Part shown: one piece after another, positions 49,494 to 57,677 of the stretch
How positions within the stretch are numbered: the stretch's first letter is position 1
How the letters are laid out: each line of letters begins with the position of its first letter
Origin: Streptomyces asiaticus
Lineage (GTDB): Bacteria > Actinomycetota > Actinomycetes > Streptomycetales > Streptomycetaceae
Assembly (NCBI RefSeq): GCF_018138715.1
Contig: NZ_JAGSHX010000006.1
Coordinates: 8,866,001-8,930,000 of the forward strand
Direction: 5' to 3'
DNA: 64,000 bases
Notes under the pieces: model-generated
The model's database searches: none
Told to the model about the DNA's origin: nothing
Seen by the model: the letters and a program-made list of their open reading frames with translations, nothing else
Position numbers and translations under genes: made by a program

Positions 49494-51893
49494 TCACACC
49501 AGCCGCCACAGATGGTCATCGGTTCCGTTGTCGTCGTACTGCACCACCTGGGCACTGTTGGCGGTGGACATGCCGTCGACCCCCAGCACCTTCTGGCTGT
49601 TCTTGTTGAGGACGCGGAACCAGCCGTCGCCGTTGTCCACCTTCCGCCAGAGGTGATCGACCGTGCCGTTGTCCTCGTACTGGACGACGATGGCGCTGTT
49701 GGCGGTGGACATCCGGTCGACGCCCAGCACCTTGCCGCTGTGGCCGTTGCGGATCAGGAACCAGCCGTCGCCCCGGTCGATCCACTGCCAGGCATGGTCG
49801 CCCGTCGGTGTGTTGTCGAACTGCACCACGCGGGCGCTGTTGGCCGTGGACATCTCGTCGACGGCGAGCACCTTGCCGCTGTGCTTGTTGAGCAGGCGGC
49901 GGAAGGGCGGCTCCGGGGTCCACGCCCGGCCGTCCGGCGAGGCCGTGGGAAAGCAGGTGATACGCAGCCGGGCGGCGCCCATGGGGATGAGGGTGACCGT
50001 CTCCGCCGGTGTTTCGGCCCGGGCCGGGCTCTGCTGTAGCGGGGTGACCACATGCTCGTCGTCCGAGACCCACTCGGGGATGCGGCGCGCCTGGGCGGTC
50101 ATGCGGACCGGGGTGCCCTCGTGGGTGAAGGGGTTGGCGGCGAGCGGGCCGTCGTCGTGGGTGAGGACGGGGAGGGCGCCGGGGGCGAGGCCGTAGTTCC
50201 ACGGTGTGGTGGCGTGCACCTCGTACTCGGGGAAGGTGTCCGTACCGGCGTAGCGCACGAAGTCCTCGCCGATGCGCAGGGAGTACGTCAGCGGGCCGTG
50301 GTCGACGCTGACCGCGCCGTGCCGCGCCGACCAGGTCCGCAGGGTGGTGCGCTGCGGCAGGCGGATCGTCACCACATCGCCGTCCGTCCAGCTCCGGTCG
50401 ACCCTGACGAAGGCCGGGCCGCCGCGCGCGGCCACCGCCCGGCCGTTGACCTCGATCCGGGGGTTCTCGCACCAGCCGGGGACACGGAGATGGAGCGGGA
50501 AGGCCACCTTCTCGGGGGTGGACAGCGTGAGTGTGACGGTCTCGTCGAACGGATAGTCGGTGTCCTCGGTGACGGTGACCGTCGTACCGCCCGCCACCTT
50601 CGCGGTCACCTCACAGGCGGCGTACAGGGAGGCGGCGAGCCCCTTGTCGGGCGTGGCCAGCCACAGCTCCTCGCTGAAGTACGGCCAGCCCATGCCGTAG
50701 TTGTGCGGACAGCAGCGGTACTGGTCGACGCCCGGCTGGTACGACTGCATCGCGAAGCCGTTCTGGAACTGCCCCTGCGACTTCACCGCGTTGTTGAGAT
50801 CGATGCTGTTCGCGCTGGTGATGTAGTGGGTGCCGGTGCCCTGGGGGTCGAGTGCGGCGGGCAGCATGTTGAACGCCAGGTCCTCGCAGCGGTCGGCCCA
50901 CACCGGGTCGCCGGTGATCCGGGTCAGCAGCTCATGGCTGGCCATGAACTCGACGATGCCGCAGGTCTCGAACCCCTGCCGGGGGTCTCCGAAACCCGGG
51001 CGGTAGTTCTCGTCCCCGGCGAAGCCACCGCCCGGGAACTGGCCGTATGCGCCGAGCACCGACGCATAGGCGCGGTAGGTCGCCTGTCTGAGCTCGGCGG
51101 AGCCGGTCAACTGGGCGTACTGGGCGGGCTCGCGGAAGCCCTGGGCGATATTGACGTTGTGCGGGGTCGGGATGGTGTCGACCCAATTGGCGCCGTACGT
51201 GTGCATCTTCCGGACGAGGTCGAGAAGGAACGCCTCGCCGGTGCGGCGGTGGAGCCATATCGCGGTGTCGATTCCGTCGCCCCAGCGGTAGGAGACCCAG
51301 CTGGAGTCGAAGGCGCCCGGCCCCTGTGCGTTCATGAAGCGCAGGAAGCGGGTGAGGAAGGGGACGACGCGCTGGTCGCCGGTGAACTCCTCATGGGTGC
51401 GCAGAGCCATCAGGAGGGGGAGGAACGGCCAGAAGTCGGGGCCGCCGTTCAGCTTTGTCCGCAGGGAGCGCGGCCCGAAGGAGCCGTCGCTCTGCTGGGT
51501 GGCGAGGATGGCGTCGATCCATCGGCGGGCGTTGGCGAGCGCCGCCTGGTCGCGCGTCGCCACCGCCAGCGGGACATAGCCGCGCAGCCAGTAGGGCACC
51601 TCCTCCCAGCCGTCCCGGTCCGGGTGGGTCCACCCGGTGGCGTTGATGTCGAGGAAGTGCGAGCGCTCCTCGTACCGGCCGCAGAGGCCGTGGAGTTGGA
51701 GGCGCAGCTGCTCGGCCAGCCAGCCGCGCGGGGTGATGCTCCCGGACGGGAGCCGGTCGAAGGCGTCGGGCAGCGGGGCCCTTGGCCGCCGGGCCGGGGA
51801 TGCGGCGGCGTCCGTGGCCAGGTGCCCGGCGAGCGCGGGGGCGCCGAGGGTGAGGACGCTGGTGCGGAGGAAGCGACGTCGGTCGAGGGGCAT
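49494..51893 (-). CDS. Secreted GH127-type beta-L-arabinofuranosidase with C-terminal ricin-type lectin domain
   Basis: 799 residues from the ATG at 51893, with AGGAG upstream. A Tat signal (RRRFLRTSVLTLG) exports a folded enzyme. The GH127 all-alpha catalytic domain fills about residues 45-400. GFETCGIVEF and YRCCPHN supply the Glu and the three Cys that bind zinc in the characterised family member (Glu, Cys-x-Cys-like layout and a Cys pair), so it looks catalytically complete. A beta-sandwich follows to about 640. Residues about 655-799 are three near-identical repeats of 47 residues (KHSGKVLAVDEMSTANSA, GHSGKVLGVDRMSTANSA, KNSQKVLGVDGMSTANSA), a beta-trefoil ricin-type carbohydrate-binding domain. 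It probably releases L-arabinose from plant cell wall glycans outside the cell. No transporter or other glycosidase is next to it. Confidence 0.88.
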   Translation of the reverse strand: MPLDRRRFLRTSVLTLGAPALAGHLATDAAASPARRPRAPLPDAFDRLPSGSITPRGWLAEQLRLQLHGLCGRYEERSHFLDINATGWTHPDRDGWEEVPYWLRGYVPLAVATRDQAALANARRWIDAILATQQSDGSFGPRSLRTKLNGGPDFWPFLPLLMALRTHEEFTGDQRVVPFLTRFLRFMNAQGPGAFDSSWVSYRWGDGIDTAIWLHRRTGEAFLLDLVRKMHTYGANWVDTIPTPHNVNIAQGFREPAQYAQLTGSAELRQATYRAYASVLGAYGQFPGGGFAGDENYRPGFGDPRQGFETCGIVEFMASHELLTRITGDPVWADRCEDLAFNMLPAALDPQGTGTHYITSANSIDLNNAVKSQGQFQNGFAMQSYQPGVDQYRCCPHNYGMGWPYFSEELWLATPDKGLAASLYAACEVTAKVAGGTTVTVTEDTDYPFDETVTLTLSTPEKVAFPLHLRVPGWCENPRIEVNGRAVAARGGPAFVRVDRSWTDGDVVTIRLPQRTTLRTWSARHGAVSVDHGPLTYSLRIGEDFVRYAGTDTFPEYEVHATTPWNYGLAPGALPVLTHDDGPLAANPFTHEGTPVRMTAQARRIPEWVSDDEHVVTPLQQSPARAETPAETVTLIPMGAARLRITCFPTASPDGRAWTPEPPFRRLLNKHSGKVLAVDEMSTANSARVVQFDNTPTGDHAWQWIDRGDGWFLIRNGHSGKVLGVDRMSTANSAIVVQYEDNGTVDHLWRKVDNGDGWFRVLNKNSQKVLGVDGMSTANSAQVVQYDDNGTDDHLWRLV

Positions 51894-52019
51894 CGTGCGG
51901 CTCCTGTCGGTGGGGTGCCGAGGAAGACGGGTGGTGCCTGACATCGTTGTCGCGCATCACAGCACGCCATCGGCGCGCTGTCCATAAGTTCGACAGGCCG
52001 CCCTGCCCCGGTGGGCTCT

Positions 52020-52769
52020 ATGCTGAGCGCGATGTCCGCACCTCAGGGCCAGGGCCCCACCTTCCCCGAACTCGTCGTCCAGGCGCTGTCCTCCGTCGAG
52101 CGCGGCTACGATCTGCTGGCCCCGAAGTTCGACCACACCGCGTACCGGACACCGGCCTCGGTGCTGGACTCCGTGACCGGCGCCCTGCGCCCGCTCGGCC
52201 CCTTCGGCAGCGGCCTCGACGTGTGCTGCGGGACCGGCGCGGGCATGGGCGTACTGCGCCAGGTGTGCCGGGAGCGGATCACCGGCGTCGACTTCAGCGC
52301 GGGCATGCTGGCCGTGGGCCGGGAGCGTACGCGGACGGTGCCGGACGCCCCGCGCACGGACTGGGTACGCGCCGACGCGCGCGCCCTTCCGTTCGGGCCG
52401 GTCTTCGACCTGGCGGTGAGCTTCGGGGCGTTCGGCCACTTCCTGCCGCGCGAGCGGCCCGGGCTCTTCGCCCAGGTCCACTCCGTGCTCCGCCCGGGCG
52501 GCCGGTTCGCCTTCCCGATCGTGGCACCGGCCCGCCCGGGGTCCCGGCCCTACTGGTCGCTCCTGGCGTTCGACACCGCGATGCGGGTGCGCAACGCGGT
52601 GTGGCGGCCGTCCTTTGTGATGTACTACCGGACCTTTCGGCTCGGGGATGTGTGGAAGGAGCTGCTCGGGGCCGGGTTCGAGGTCGAGCTGCGAGCCCTG
52701 GAGGACCTCGGCCGCCGGGCGGACGGCAGCCCGCGCTGCCGGCTGGTGGTGGCCACCCGGCCGGTGTGA
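52020..52769 (+). CDS. Class I SAM-dependent methyltransferase
   Basis: 249 residues from the ATG at 52020; a later ATG at 52032 or a GTG at 52011 could also serve. The SAM-binding motif is LDVCCGTGAGMGVL (about residue 66), then GVDFSAGMLAVGRER, VRADARALPF and HSVLRPGGRFAFPIVAP, the standard motifs I to III of the methyltransferase-11-like group. The N-terminal ERGYDLLAPKFDHTAYRTP caps the SAM site. The substrate is unknown, probably a small molecule. It is divergent from the GH127 gene and convergent with the SDR gene across a hairpin. Confidence 0.88.
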   Translation: MLSAMSAPQGQGPTFPELVVQALSSVERGYDLLAPKFDHTAYRTPASVLDSVTGALRPLGPFGSGLDVCCGTGAGMGVLRQVCRERITGVDFSAGMLAVGRERTRTVPDAPRTDWVRADARALPFGPVFDLAVSFGAFGHFLPRERPGLFAQVHSVLRPGGRFAFPIVAPARPGSRPYWSLLAFDTAMRVRNAVWRPSFVMYYRTFRLGDVWKELLGAGFEVELRALEDLGRRADGSPRCRLVVATRPV

Positions 52770-52822
52770 GCGGGCCGCACGCCACGGTTGTTGCCCGGCG
52801 CGATGTCCAGGCCGTGGGGGAG

Positions 52823-52859
52823 CCGTCGCACGGCCTGGCCTCCAGGCCGTGCGCGACGG
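52823..52859. terminator. Hairpin between methyltransferase and SDR genes
   Basis: cacggcctgg and ccaggccgtg pair around cct, with outer ccgtcg/cgacgg pairs after a 2-base bulge on the right side. It is in the 134-base gap between convergent genes. Confidence 0.7.
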
Positions 52860-52903
52860 GTCGGAACGCCTCGGTGGCCGTGTGCTCCTCGACCCCGAGG
52901 CTC

Positions 52904-53650
52904 CTATGCCCGGCGCCCGCCGTCGACCGACAGCGCGATCCCGGTGATGTAGGACGCGGCGTCCGAGCAGAGCCAGATCGCCGCGGCCGCGGCCTCCCGA
53001 GGGGTGGCCAGCCGGCCGAGTGGTGTGATCGCCTCCTGCGTGGCGAGCATGTCGGTGCCCGCCGCCACCTTTTCGAGCCCGGGTGTGCGGGTCGGGCCGG
53101 GGCAGACGGCGTTCACCCGGATGTCGCGCGGCGCGTAGTCGACCGCGGCGACCTTGGTGAGCCCGACGATGCCATGTTTGGCGGCCACGTAGGCGGGAGC
53201 GGTCGGGATCGCGTACAGGCCACCGTTGGAAGCGATGTTGACGATCGCGCCACCGCCTTCGAGCAGGGGCAGCTCGTACTTCATGCACAGGAAGGTGCCG
53301 GCCAGGTTGACGTGGACCACGCGCTCGAACTCGTCCAGGGGCATCCGGTCGAGCTGCCGGTGGTGCGAGGCCAGACCGGCGTTGTTCACGGCGAAGTCGA
53401 GCCCACCGTAGGCCTCGACCGTGCGCTCGACGGCCGCCCGCACGGAGTGTTCGTCGGCGATGTCGACGGCGACGGACAGCGCCTGTCCGCCGTCCTTCCT
53501 GATCATCTCGGTGGTCTCGGCCGCCGTGCTCTCGTCGATGTCGAGCACGGCGACCGCGGCGCCGGACCGGGCGAACTCCAGCGCCGTCGCGCGGCCGATC
53601 CCACTTCCGGCGCCGGTGACCAGACCCACCTTCCGGGCCATGTCGCTCAT
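52904..53650 (-). CDS. Short-chain dehydrogenase/reductase (SDR)
   Basis: 248 residues from the ATG at 53650, overlapping the stop of the upstream small gene by ATGA. Classical SDR: cofactor loop TGAGSGIGRA (near residue 14), LDIDES after beta-2 (an acidic residue, so NAD rather than NADP is likely), NNAG (near 88), catalytic Ser in NIASNGG, YVAAK with the Tyr and Lys, and CPGPTRTPG. It oxidises or reduces an alcohol/ketone pair; the substrate is not evident. It forms a two-gene operon with the upstream small alpha/beta-barrel protein, and a LysR gene is divergent from that operon. Confidence 0.92.
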   Translation of the reverse strand: MSDMARKVGLVTGAGSGIGRATALEFARSGAAVAVLDIDESTAAETTEMIRKDGGQALSVAVDIADEHSVRAAVERTVEAYGGLDFAVNNAGLASHHRQLDRMPLDEFERVVHVNLAGTFLCMKYELPLLEGGGAIVNIASNGGLYAIPTAPAYVAAKHGIVGLTKVAAVDYAPRDIRVNAVCPGPTRTPGLEKVAAGTDMLATQEAITPLGRLATPREAAAAAIWLCSDAASYITGIALSVDGGRRA

Positions 53651-53964
53651 ACCAGCGGCTCGTGGTTCGCCCAGGCGACCTTGTACGGGTGCCGTGACTG
53701 CCAGTGCTCGATGACCTCGTGCATGCCGGGCTCGGCGAACGCCTTCGCCAGCGCCTCGGTGTCCGCCACGGCCACCTGCACGATCGCGGTCGCGATCAGC
53801 GCCGGGATGGCCTCCTCGCCGGGGATGGGAAGGTGGCGCCGGGTCACGACCGACCGTACGAGACCGGAGTCGAGCATGACTCGTTCGATGTCCGTGAGGT
53901 ATCGGTCGAGTTCGGTTTCTGGCAGCGGCTGATCGAAGGAAACGATCATCGTGTGGTAGATCAT
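53647..53964 (-). CDS. Small protein resembling dimeric alpha/beta-barrel (Dabb) fold
   Basis: 105 residues from the ATG at 53964 (MIYHTMIVSFDQPLPE). The opening strand, the ELDRYLTDIERVMLD helix, a central strand region (IATAIVQVAVADTEAL) and the late EPGMHEVIEHWQSRHP helix resemble stress-responsive alpha/beta-barrel or EthD-like proteins, but the match is by layout only. The ATGA overlap with the SDR start means they are translated together. It could help the SDR reaction or bind the same small molecule; this is inference. It is the first gene of the operon facing the divergent LysR. Confidence 0.72.
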   Translation of the reverse strand: MIYHTMIVSFDQPLPETELDRYLTDIERVMLDSGLVRSVVTRRHLPIPGEEAIPALIATAIVQVAVADTEALAKAFAEPGMHEVIEHWQSRHPYKVAWANHEPLV

Positions 53965-54034
53965 GCCTCGATTCTTCGGGGCGCACGCCGCCGGTGTCCA
54001 AGACCGGTTCGGAATCCGGCGATAACCTGGAGGC

Positions 54035-54958
54035 ATGATCGAACTGGAGACCCGTGAGCTCGAGTACTTCCTGGCGGTCGCCGACGAGTTGCACTTCGGC
54101 CGGGCCGCCGTCCGGCTCTCGATCGCCCAGCCGGCGCTGTCGAAGGCGATCCGGCGGATCGAGACCCGGCTCGGTGTCCCGCTGTTCCTCCGCTCCAGCC
54201 GGCGCGTCGAGCTCACCCCGGCCGGGGAGTCGCTGCGGGAACACGGGCGGCATGCGCTCAACGCGGTCGGCGCCGCCGTCCGGAACGCCCGGCGCGCCGG
54301 GGACACCCAGGCCCATCTGCGGTTCGTGATCAAGCCCGGTGGCGATGCCGGTCTGCTGTCCGGGATCCTGGCCGGGTACGCCCACCAGCCCGACGCACGC
54401 CGGGTGGACATCCTGTTCAGCGGCCCCGCCGACCGCTCCGACTTCCTGCGCGACGGCCGGGCCGATGTCGGCCTGCTCTACGCGCCGTTCGACGATCTCG
54501 AGGGCCTGGCCCACGAGACGTTGTACACCGAGGACCGCGTGGTCATCGTCCCGTCAGCGCACCGGCTGGCCGGGCGCGCAGAGGTACACCTGTCCGATCT
54601 GGAGGGTGAGACGCTGCCGCGCTGGAAGGGGGTTCCCGGAGGCGACGGCACCGGGCCCGAGGTCGCCGACGTGGTCCAGATGCTGCATATGATCAGGGTG
54701 AGCCGGATGATCGGGGTGCTGCCCCGCTCGCTGGTCGATCCGGCCCCGGATGGCCTGGTCTGCGTCCCGGTGACCGACGCGCCGCCCAGCCGCCTCCTGC
54801 TCGCCTGGAACAAGCAGGACCGCCGGCCGCTGGTCGCGTCGTTCGTGGCCGCCGCGCTCACCGCTCAGGCCCGTTCCGACACTCCCCGAGGGCCGCACAC
54901 GACTACTCCCCGAGGGCCGTACACTGCGGCAACCGAAGCGGCCGTGGCGGCGACCTGA
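54035..54958 (+). CDS. LysR family transcriptional regulator
   Basis: 307 residues. The ATG at 54035 has TGGAGG upstream. The N-terminal domain is ETRELEYFLAVADELHFGRAAVRLSIAQPALSKAIRRIE, a clear LysR helix-turn-helix, and the effector domain runs from about 92. Its divergent neighbours are the Dabb/SDR operon, with only 70 bases between start codons, so regulation of that operon is the likely role. The C-terminal 30 residues include a repeated Pro-Arg-Gly-Pro unit coded by a 20-base direct repeat (about 54882-54925) and look unlike the family. Confidence 0.9.
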   Translation: MIELETRELEYFLAVADELHFGRAAVRLSIAQPALSKAIRRIETRLGVPLFLRSSRRVELTPAGESLREHGRHALNAVGAAVRNARRAGDTQAHLRFVIKPGGDAGLLSGILAGYAHQPDARRVDILFSGPADRSDFLRDGRADVGLLYAPFDDLEGLAHETLYTEDRVVIVPSAHRLAGRAEVHLSDLEGETLPRWKGVPGGDGTGPEVADVVQMLHMIRVSRMIGVLPRSLVDPAPDGLVCVPVTDAPPSRLLLAWNKQDRRPLVASFVAAALTAQARSDTPRGPHTTTPRGPYTAATEAAVAAT

Positions 54959-54994
54959 GGCTGACAACCTGCCAGCTGCTCAAGGGAGTTCACA

Positions 54995-55546
54995 GTGCGC
55001 TCATTCCTCGCGCGCCTGGCCGCCGTGCCGGCCGCCCTGGCCGCACTGGTCGCCGCGCCCGGTGTCGCGACGGCCGCCCCGTCGCGCGTCGCCGACGACT
55101 GGAACCCGCCCGCGAACCTCGTACAGCCGCTGGGCGAGGTGTGGAACCACGTCGAGTCGACCTATCCGGACCTCTACGGCTTCCGCAACTACGGCTGGGA
55201 CCAGGTCATGGCCAACAGGGGAAGCGTCAACTACTGCGTCCGCTGGGAGTCCGACGCCCCGGTCAGCGCCGCGCTGCGCGACCAGATCCACGCCGCGCTG
55301 AAGAAGCAGTTCGCCAAGTGGATGGCGGCCATGGTGGAGAACGGCAAGGGCCACAACGCCTGGCCGTACACCAGTGTCCCGGTCAACATCGTCGGCTGGG
55401 CGGTGAAGAACCGCTCGACGCTCCAGTGGACCGACAACTCGGTCGACATCTACGCCGGGAACCTCGACAGCGGCGGCGCCCCGCAGTGTTCCCCTGGCTG
55501 CGGCCGCTTCTTCCACCAGGACGGCAACTACGCACGCTGCCTCTGA
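54995..55546 (+). CDS. Secreted small protein of unknown function, four cysteines
   Basis: 183 residues. The GTG start at 54995 has AAGGGAG upstream. A signal peptide ends near GVATAAPS (residue about 28). The mature part has conserved-looking motifs VWNHVESTYPDLYGFRNYG, RGSVNYCVRWES, HNAWPYTSVPVNIVGWAV and GRFFHQDGNYARC, with four Cys (NYC, QCSPGC, ARC) that could form two disulfides. I do not recognise a named family. Hydrophobic and aromatic content suggests a compact exported enzyme or binding protein. It starts 36 bases after the LysR stop and could be co-transcribed with it. Confidence 0.78.
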   Translation: MRSFLARLAAVPAALAALVAAPGVATAAPSRVADDWNPPANLVQPLGEVWNHVESTYPDLYGFRNYGWDQVMANRGSVNYCVRWESDAPVSAALRDQIHAALKKQFAKWMAAMVENGKGHNAWPYTSVPVNIVGWAVKNRSTLQWTDNSVDIYAGNLDSGGAPQCSPGCGRFFHQDGNYARCL

Positions 55547-55548
55547 GC

Positions 55549-55579
55549 GCTTCCCCTGCCCTTGACGGGCAGGGGAAGC
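55549..55579. terminator. Perfect 13-bp hairpin between convergent secreted-protein genes
   Basis: gcttcccctgccc and gggcaggggaagc pair exactly around ttgac, two bases after the stop of the upstream gene and eight before the end of the next. It is likely bidirectional. Confidence 0.85.
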
Positions 55580-55587
55580 CGGCCCGC

Positions 55588-55983
55588 TCAGAAGTCGCAT
55601 TCGCCGCGCCAGGTGAGGCTGGTGATGGTGGCGTGGTCACCGATGATCAACTTGTAGTCGCCGGGGCCGGGGTTGAAGTGGAGGCACCTGTCGTACAGCC
55701 GGCCGTTGAAGACCCAGGTGGCCTGGATGTGATCGTGGCCCGGCTGACGGGTGCCGTTGTTGAAGATCGTGCTGCCGACGATGCCGGTCTGGTGGGAGCC
55801 CCTCCAGTTGCCGGTCGTCTTGATCACGGCCGGACCGTCGGTGCCCACGTTGCTGTCGAACACGCAGACGTTCCCTGCGGGGCAGTCGGGCGGACTGGGC
55901 TCGGCCCACGCGGTGGGCGCACTGGCGAGTACGGCGACGAGGGCCGCGGACATGGCTGCCGTGGCGGCGAGGCGCTCGTGCAT
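55588..55983 (-). CDS. Secreted protease inhibitor-like protein (family I36/SMPI-like)
   Basis: 131 residues from the ATG at 55983, with GGGAGG upstream. A signal peptide ends at APTAWAEP (about residue 28). The mature start PDCPAGNVCVFDS is the typical opening of the Streptomyces metalloproteinase inhibitor-like beta/gamma-crystallin fold. Four Cys are present (PDC, NVC, RCLHF, GEC), giving two disulfides. The core GSTIFNNGTRQ and WVFNGRLYDRCLHF fit a peptidase inhibitor I36 domain. It may inhibit an extracellular protease or serve as a structural secreted protein. The assignment is by pattern. Confidence 0.78.
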   Translation of the reverse strand: MHERLAATAAMSAALVAVLASAPTAWAEPSPPDCPAGNVCVFDSNVGTDGPAVIKTTGNWRGSHQTGIVGSTIFNNGTRQPGHDHIQATWVFNGRLYDRCLHFNPGPGDYKLIIGDHATITSLTWRGECDF

Positions 55984-56118
55984 GGTGTTCCTCCCGGCTT
56001 CCGCGGGGCGCCCTCCTGGGCGCCCCTTCCGGCAGACAGGGCACCACAATCCGCGGGGACTGGTCCCGAACCGCCCGTCATCGGCCATCTGGGAGAAAAT
56101 CGGACCCACCCGGAACCA

Positions 56119-56310
56119 GTCGAACTCCGCCGCACCGCCCGTGCGTCCCGTCGCCACATCGTCCGTGCCGCCGGTGGCCGCAACGAGAGCGGTGGCACCG
56201 CGTTCGACCCGAAGGCGTACTACTCCTACTCCCTCGACCCCGCCGACCGGGTGCCGTCCATCGTGGGCTCCGGCTCGGGCCCCACCTCGGCCATCGGCGC
56301 CACCAGCTGA
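56119..56310 (+). pseudogene. Possible C-terminal remnant of a lost gene
   Basis: About 63 codons ending in TGA, with strong G/C third positions and a sensible composition (FDPKAYYSYSLDPADRV, GSGSGPTSAIGAT). No start codon or ribosome-binding site can be seen, and the frame has no recognisable beginning. It occupies the second half of the 340-base gap between the inhibitor gene and the flavoprotein gene. It looks like the tail of a deleted gene, which I cannot name. Confidence 0.35.
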
Positions 56311-56323
56311 CGCGGCACTGTCC

Positions 56324-57535
56324 TCACGAGGCGTCGTGGCCGTCGTAGCCGGGGAGGGCCAGCGCCGAATGCACGTCCCGGCCGGCACTGCTGAGCACGG
56401 CGGACGGCTCGCGCAGCGCCTTGTTGCGCCGGGCCAGGTCCTCGGCGGTGCGAGGGGAGACACCGGCGCTTCCTTCGTCGGCGAGGGCCTGGTTCAGCTC
56501 CACGAACGACCGCAGGGTGCGCTCGTACCCCTCGAAGGCGTCGTCGTGGTGGGCGTGTGCGGCCAGTTCACCGGCGAGGACGTACGCGCCGACCAGCGCC
56601 AGGCTCGAACCCTGGCCGGAGAAGAACGACGGCGCGTAGGCGGCGTCGCCGACCAGCGCGACCCGGCCCGTGGACCACCGTGGCATATGGATCTGGCTGA
56701 CCACGTCGAAGAAGAGGTCGTCGCTGTCGCGCATGGCGGCGACCATCCGCGGGACCTCCCATCCGTATCCGGAGAACACCCCGGCCACGAGTTCGCGCTG
56801 GGCGGCGGGGTCGCGGAAGGCGGTGAAGGGCGGGTCGGGGCGCAGGAAGCTGAGGAAGGCGTGGACCCGGTCGTCGTCGCGGGGCGCGTAGAGGACGGCG
56901 GTCCGGCCCGGGACGTTCCAGCTGAGCCCCTCGTGTGCGAGCCCCAGGTGGTTGGGCATGGTGAATCCGGCGAAGCAGTGATCGAGGTAGCGGTGGTAGC
57001 CCTCCTCGGGGCCGAAGGCCAGGCTCCTGGTGTGCGAGTGGATGCCATCGGCGCCGATGACCAGGTCGAAGGTGCGCCGGGCGCCGCCGCGGAAGGTCAC
57101 GTCCACTCCGCCGTCGTGGTCGTGAAGGGTGGCGATGGAGTCGTTGAAGAGGATCTCGACGTCGTCCCGGATGGCGCCGTAGAGGATCTCGGCCAGCTCT
57201 CCGCGCGGGATTTCGAGGTCATGTCCTTCCACACCGCCGGAGATGGCCTCGGGCCGGATGGCGGCTATCGGGTCGCCCTGCTCGTCGAGGAAGGAGATCC
57301 GGCGGATGCCGACGTGGGCGTCCCGGAGCCGGGGGAGCACCCCCATCCGCCGGACGACCTCGACGGCGGTGCCGCGGATGTCGATGGGGTAGCCGCCACC
57401 GCGCAGCGCGGCCGCCTTCTCGACGAGGGTGACCGCGAAGCCGTACCGGCGGAGCCAGTAGGCCAGCGCGGGACCGGCGATGCTGGCGCCGGAGACCAGG
57501 ACCGTACGCCGCGGCGTGATGTTCATGGCGCCCAT
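56324..57535 (-). CDS. FAD-dependent monooxygenase (TetX-like)
   Basis: 403 residues. The ATG at 57535 has AGGAG five bases upstream; a second ATG lies at 57526. The FAD loop reads VLVSGASIAGPALAYWL (a GxSxxG variant typical of TetX/PHBH-like enzymes), the DG motif is VIGADGIHSHTR (near residue 160), and the GD motif is VALVGDAAYAPSFFSGQGSSLAL (near 295). It is complete compared with the family. Such enzymes hydroxylate or inactivate aromatic or polycyclic compounds with NADPH and oxygen. It is divergent from a MarR gene, and the 142-base gap holds two copies of the same palindromic operator, so it is probably a ligand-induced detoxification enzyme. Confidence 0.9.
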   Translation of the reverse strand: MGAMNITPRRTVLVSGASIAGPALAYWLRRYGFAVTLVEKAAALRGGGYPIDIRGTAVEVVRRMGVLPRLRDAHVGIRRISFLDEQGDPIAAIRPEAISGGVEGHDLEIPRGELAEILYGAIRDDVEILFNDSIATLHDHDGGVDVTFRGGARRTFDLVIGADGIHSHTRSLAFGPEEGYHRYLDHCFAGFTMPNHLGLAHEGLSWNVPGRTAVLYAPRDDDRVHAFLSFLRPDPPFTAFRDPAAQRELVAGVFSGYGWEVPRMVAAMRDSDDLFFDVVSQIHMPRWSTGRVALVGDAAYAPSFFSGQGSSLALVGAYVLAGELAAHAHHDDAFEGYERTLRSFVELNQALADEGSAGVSPRTAEDLARRNKALREPSAVLSSAGRDVHSALALPGYDGHDAS

Positions 57536-57576
57536 GGGCGCTCCTCTCCGGCCCTCCCGGGGAAGGGCCCGTCGTA

Positions 57577-57591
57577 TACCTAACTCAGGTA
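57577..57591. promoter_or_regulatory. MarR operator, site 1 (flavoprotein side)
   Basis: tacctaactcaggta: a palindrome with arms TACCT / AGGTA. It lies 41 bases upstream of the flavoprotein start, where it would overlap its promoter. The same element recurs 70 bases away next to the MarR gene. Confidence 0.78.
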
Positions 57592-57646
57592 TCCTTTTTC
57601 ATGGCGTGAAAAGCCCCGGGGGTTCGGGGTCGATGAGAAGACTATA

Positions 57647-57661
57647 TACCTAACTTAGGTA
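57647..57661. promoter_or_regulatory. MarR operator, site 2 (MarR side)
   Basis: tacctaacttaggta: a near-perfect palindrome differing from site 1 at one base. It lies 16 bases before the MarR start, beside a TATATA-like -10, so the regulator probably represses itself. The 70-base spacing from site 1 is close to seven DNA turns, which puts both sites on the same face. Confidence 0.8.
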
Positions 57662-57677
57662 GATGTGGAGGCCGGGT

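Noticed and set aside
55751..57583. 610-residue plus-strand open frame
   Set aside because: It lies opposite the inhibitor and TetX-like genes, whose domains and start signals are clear; the translated product has no recognisable motif.
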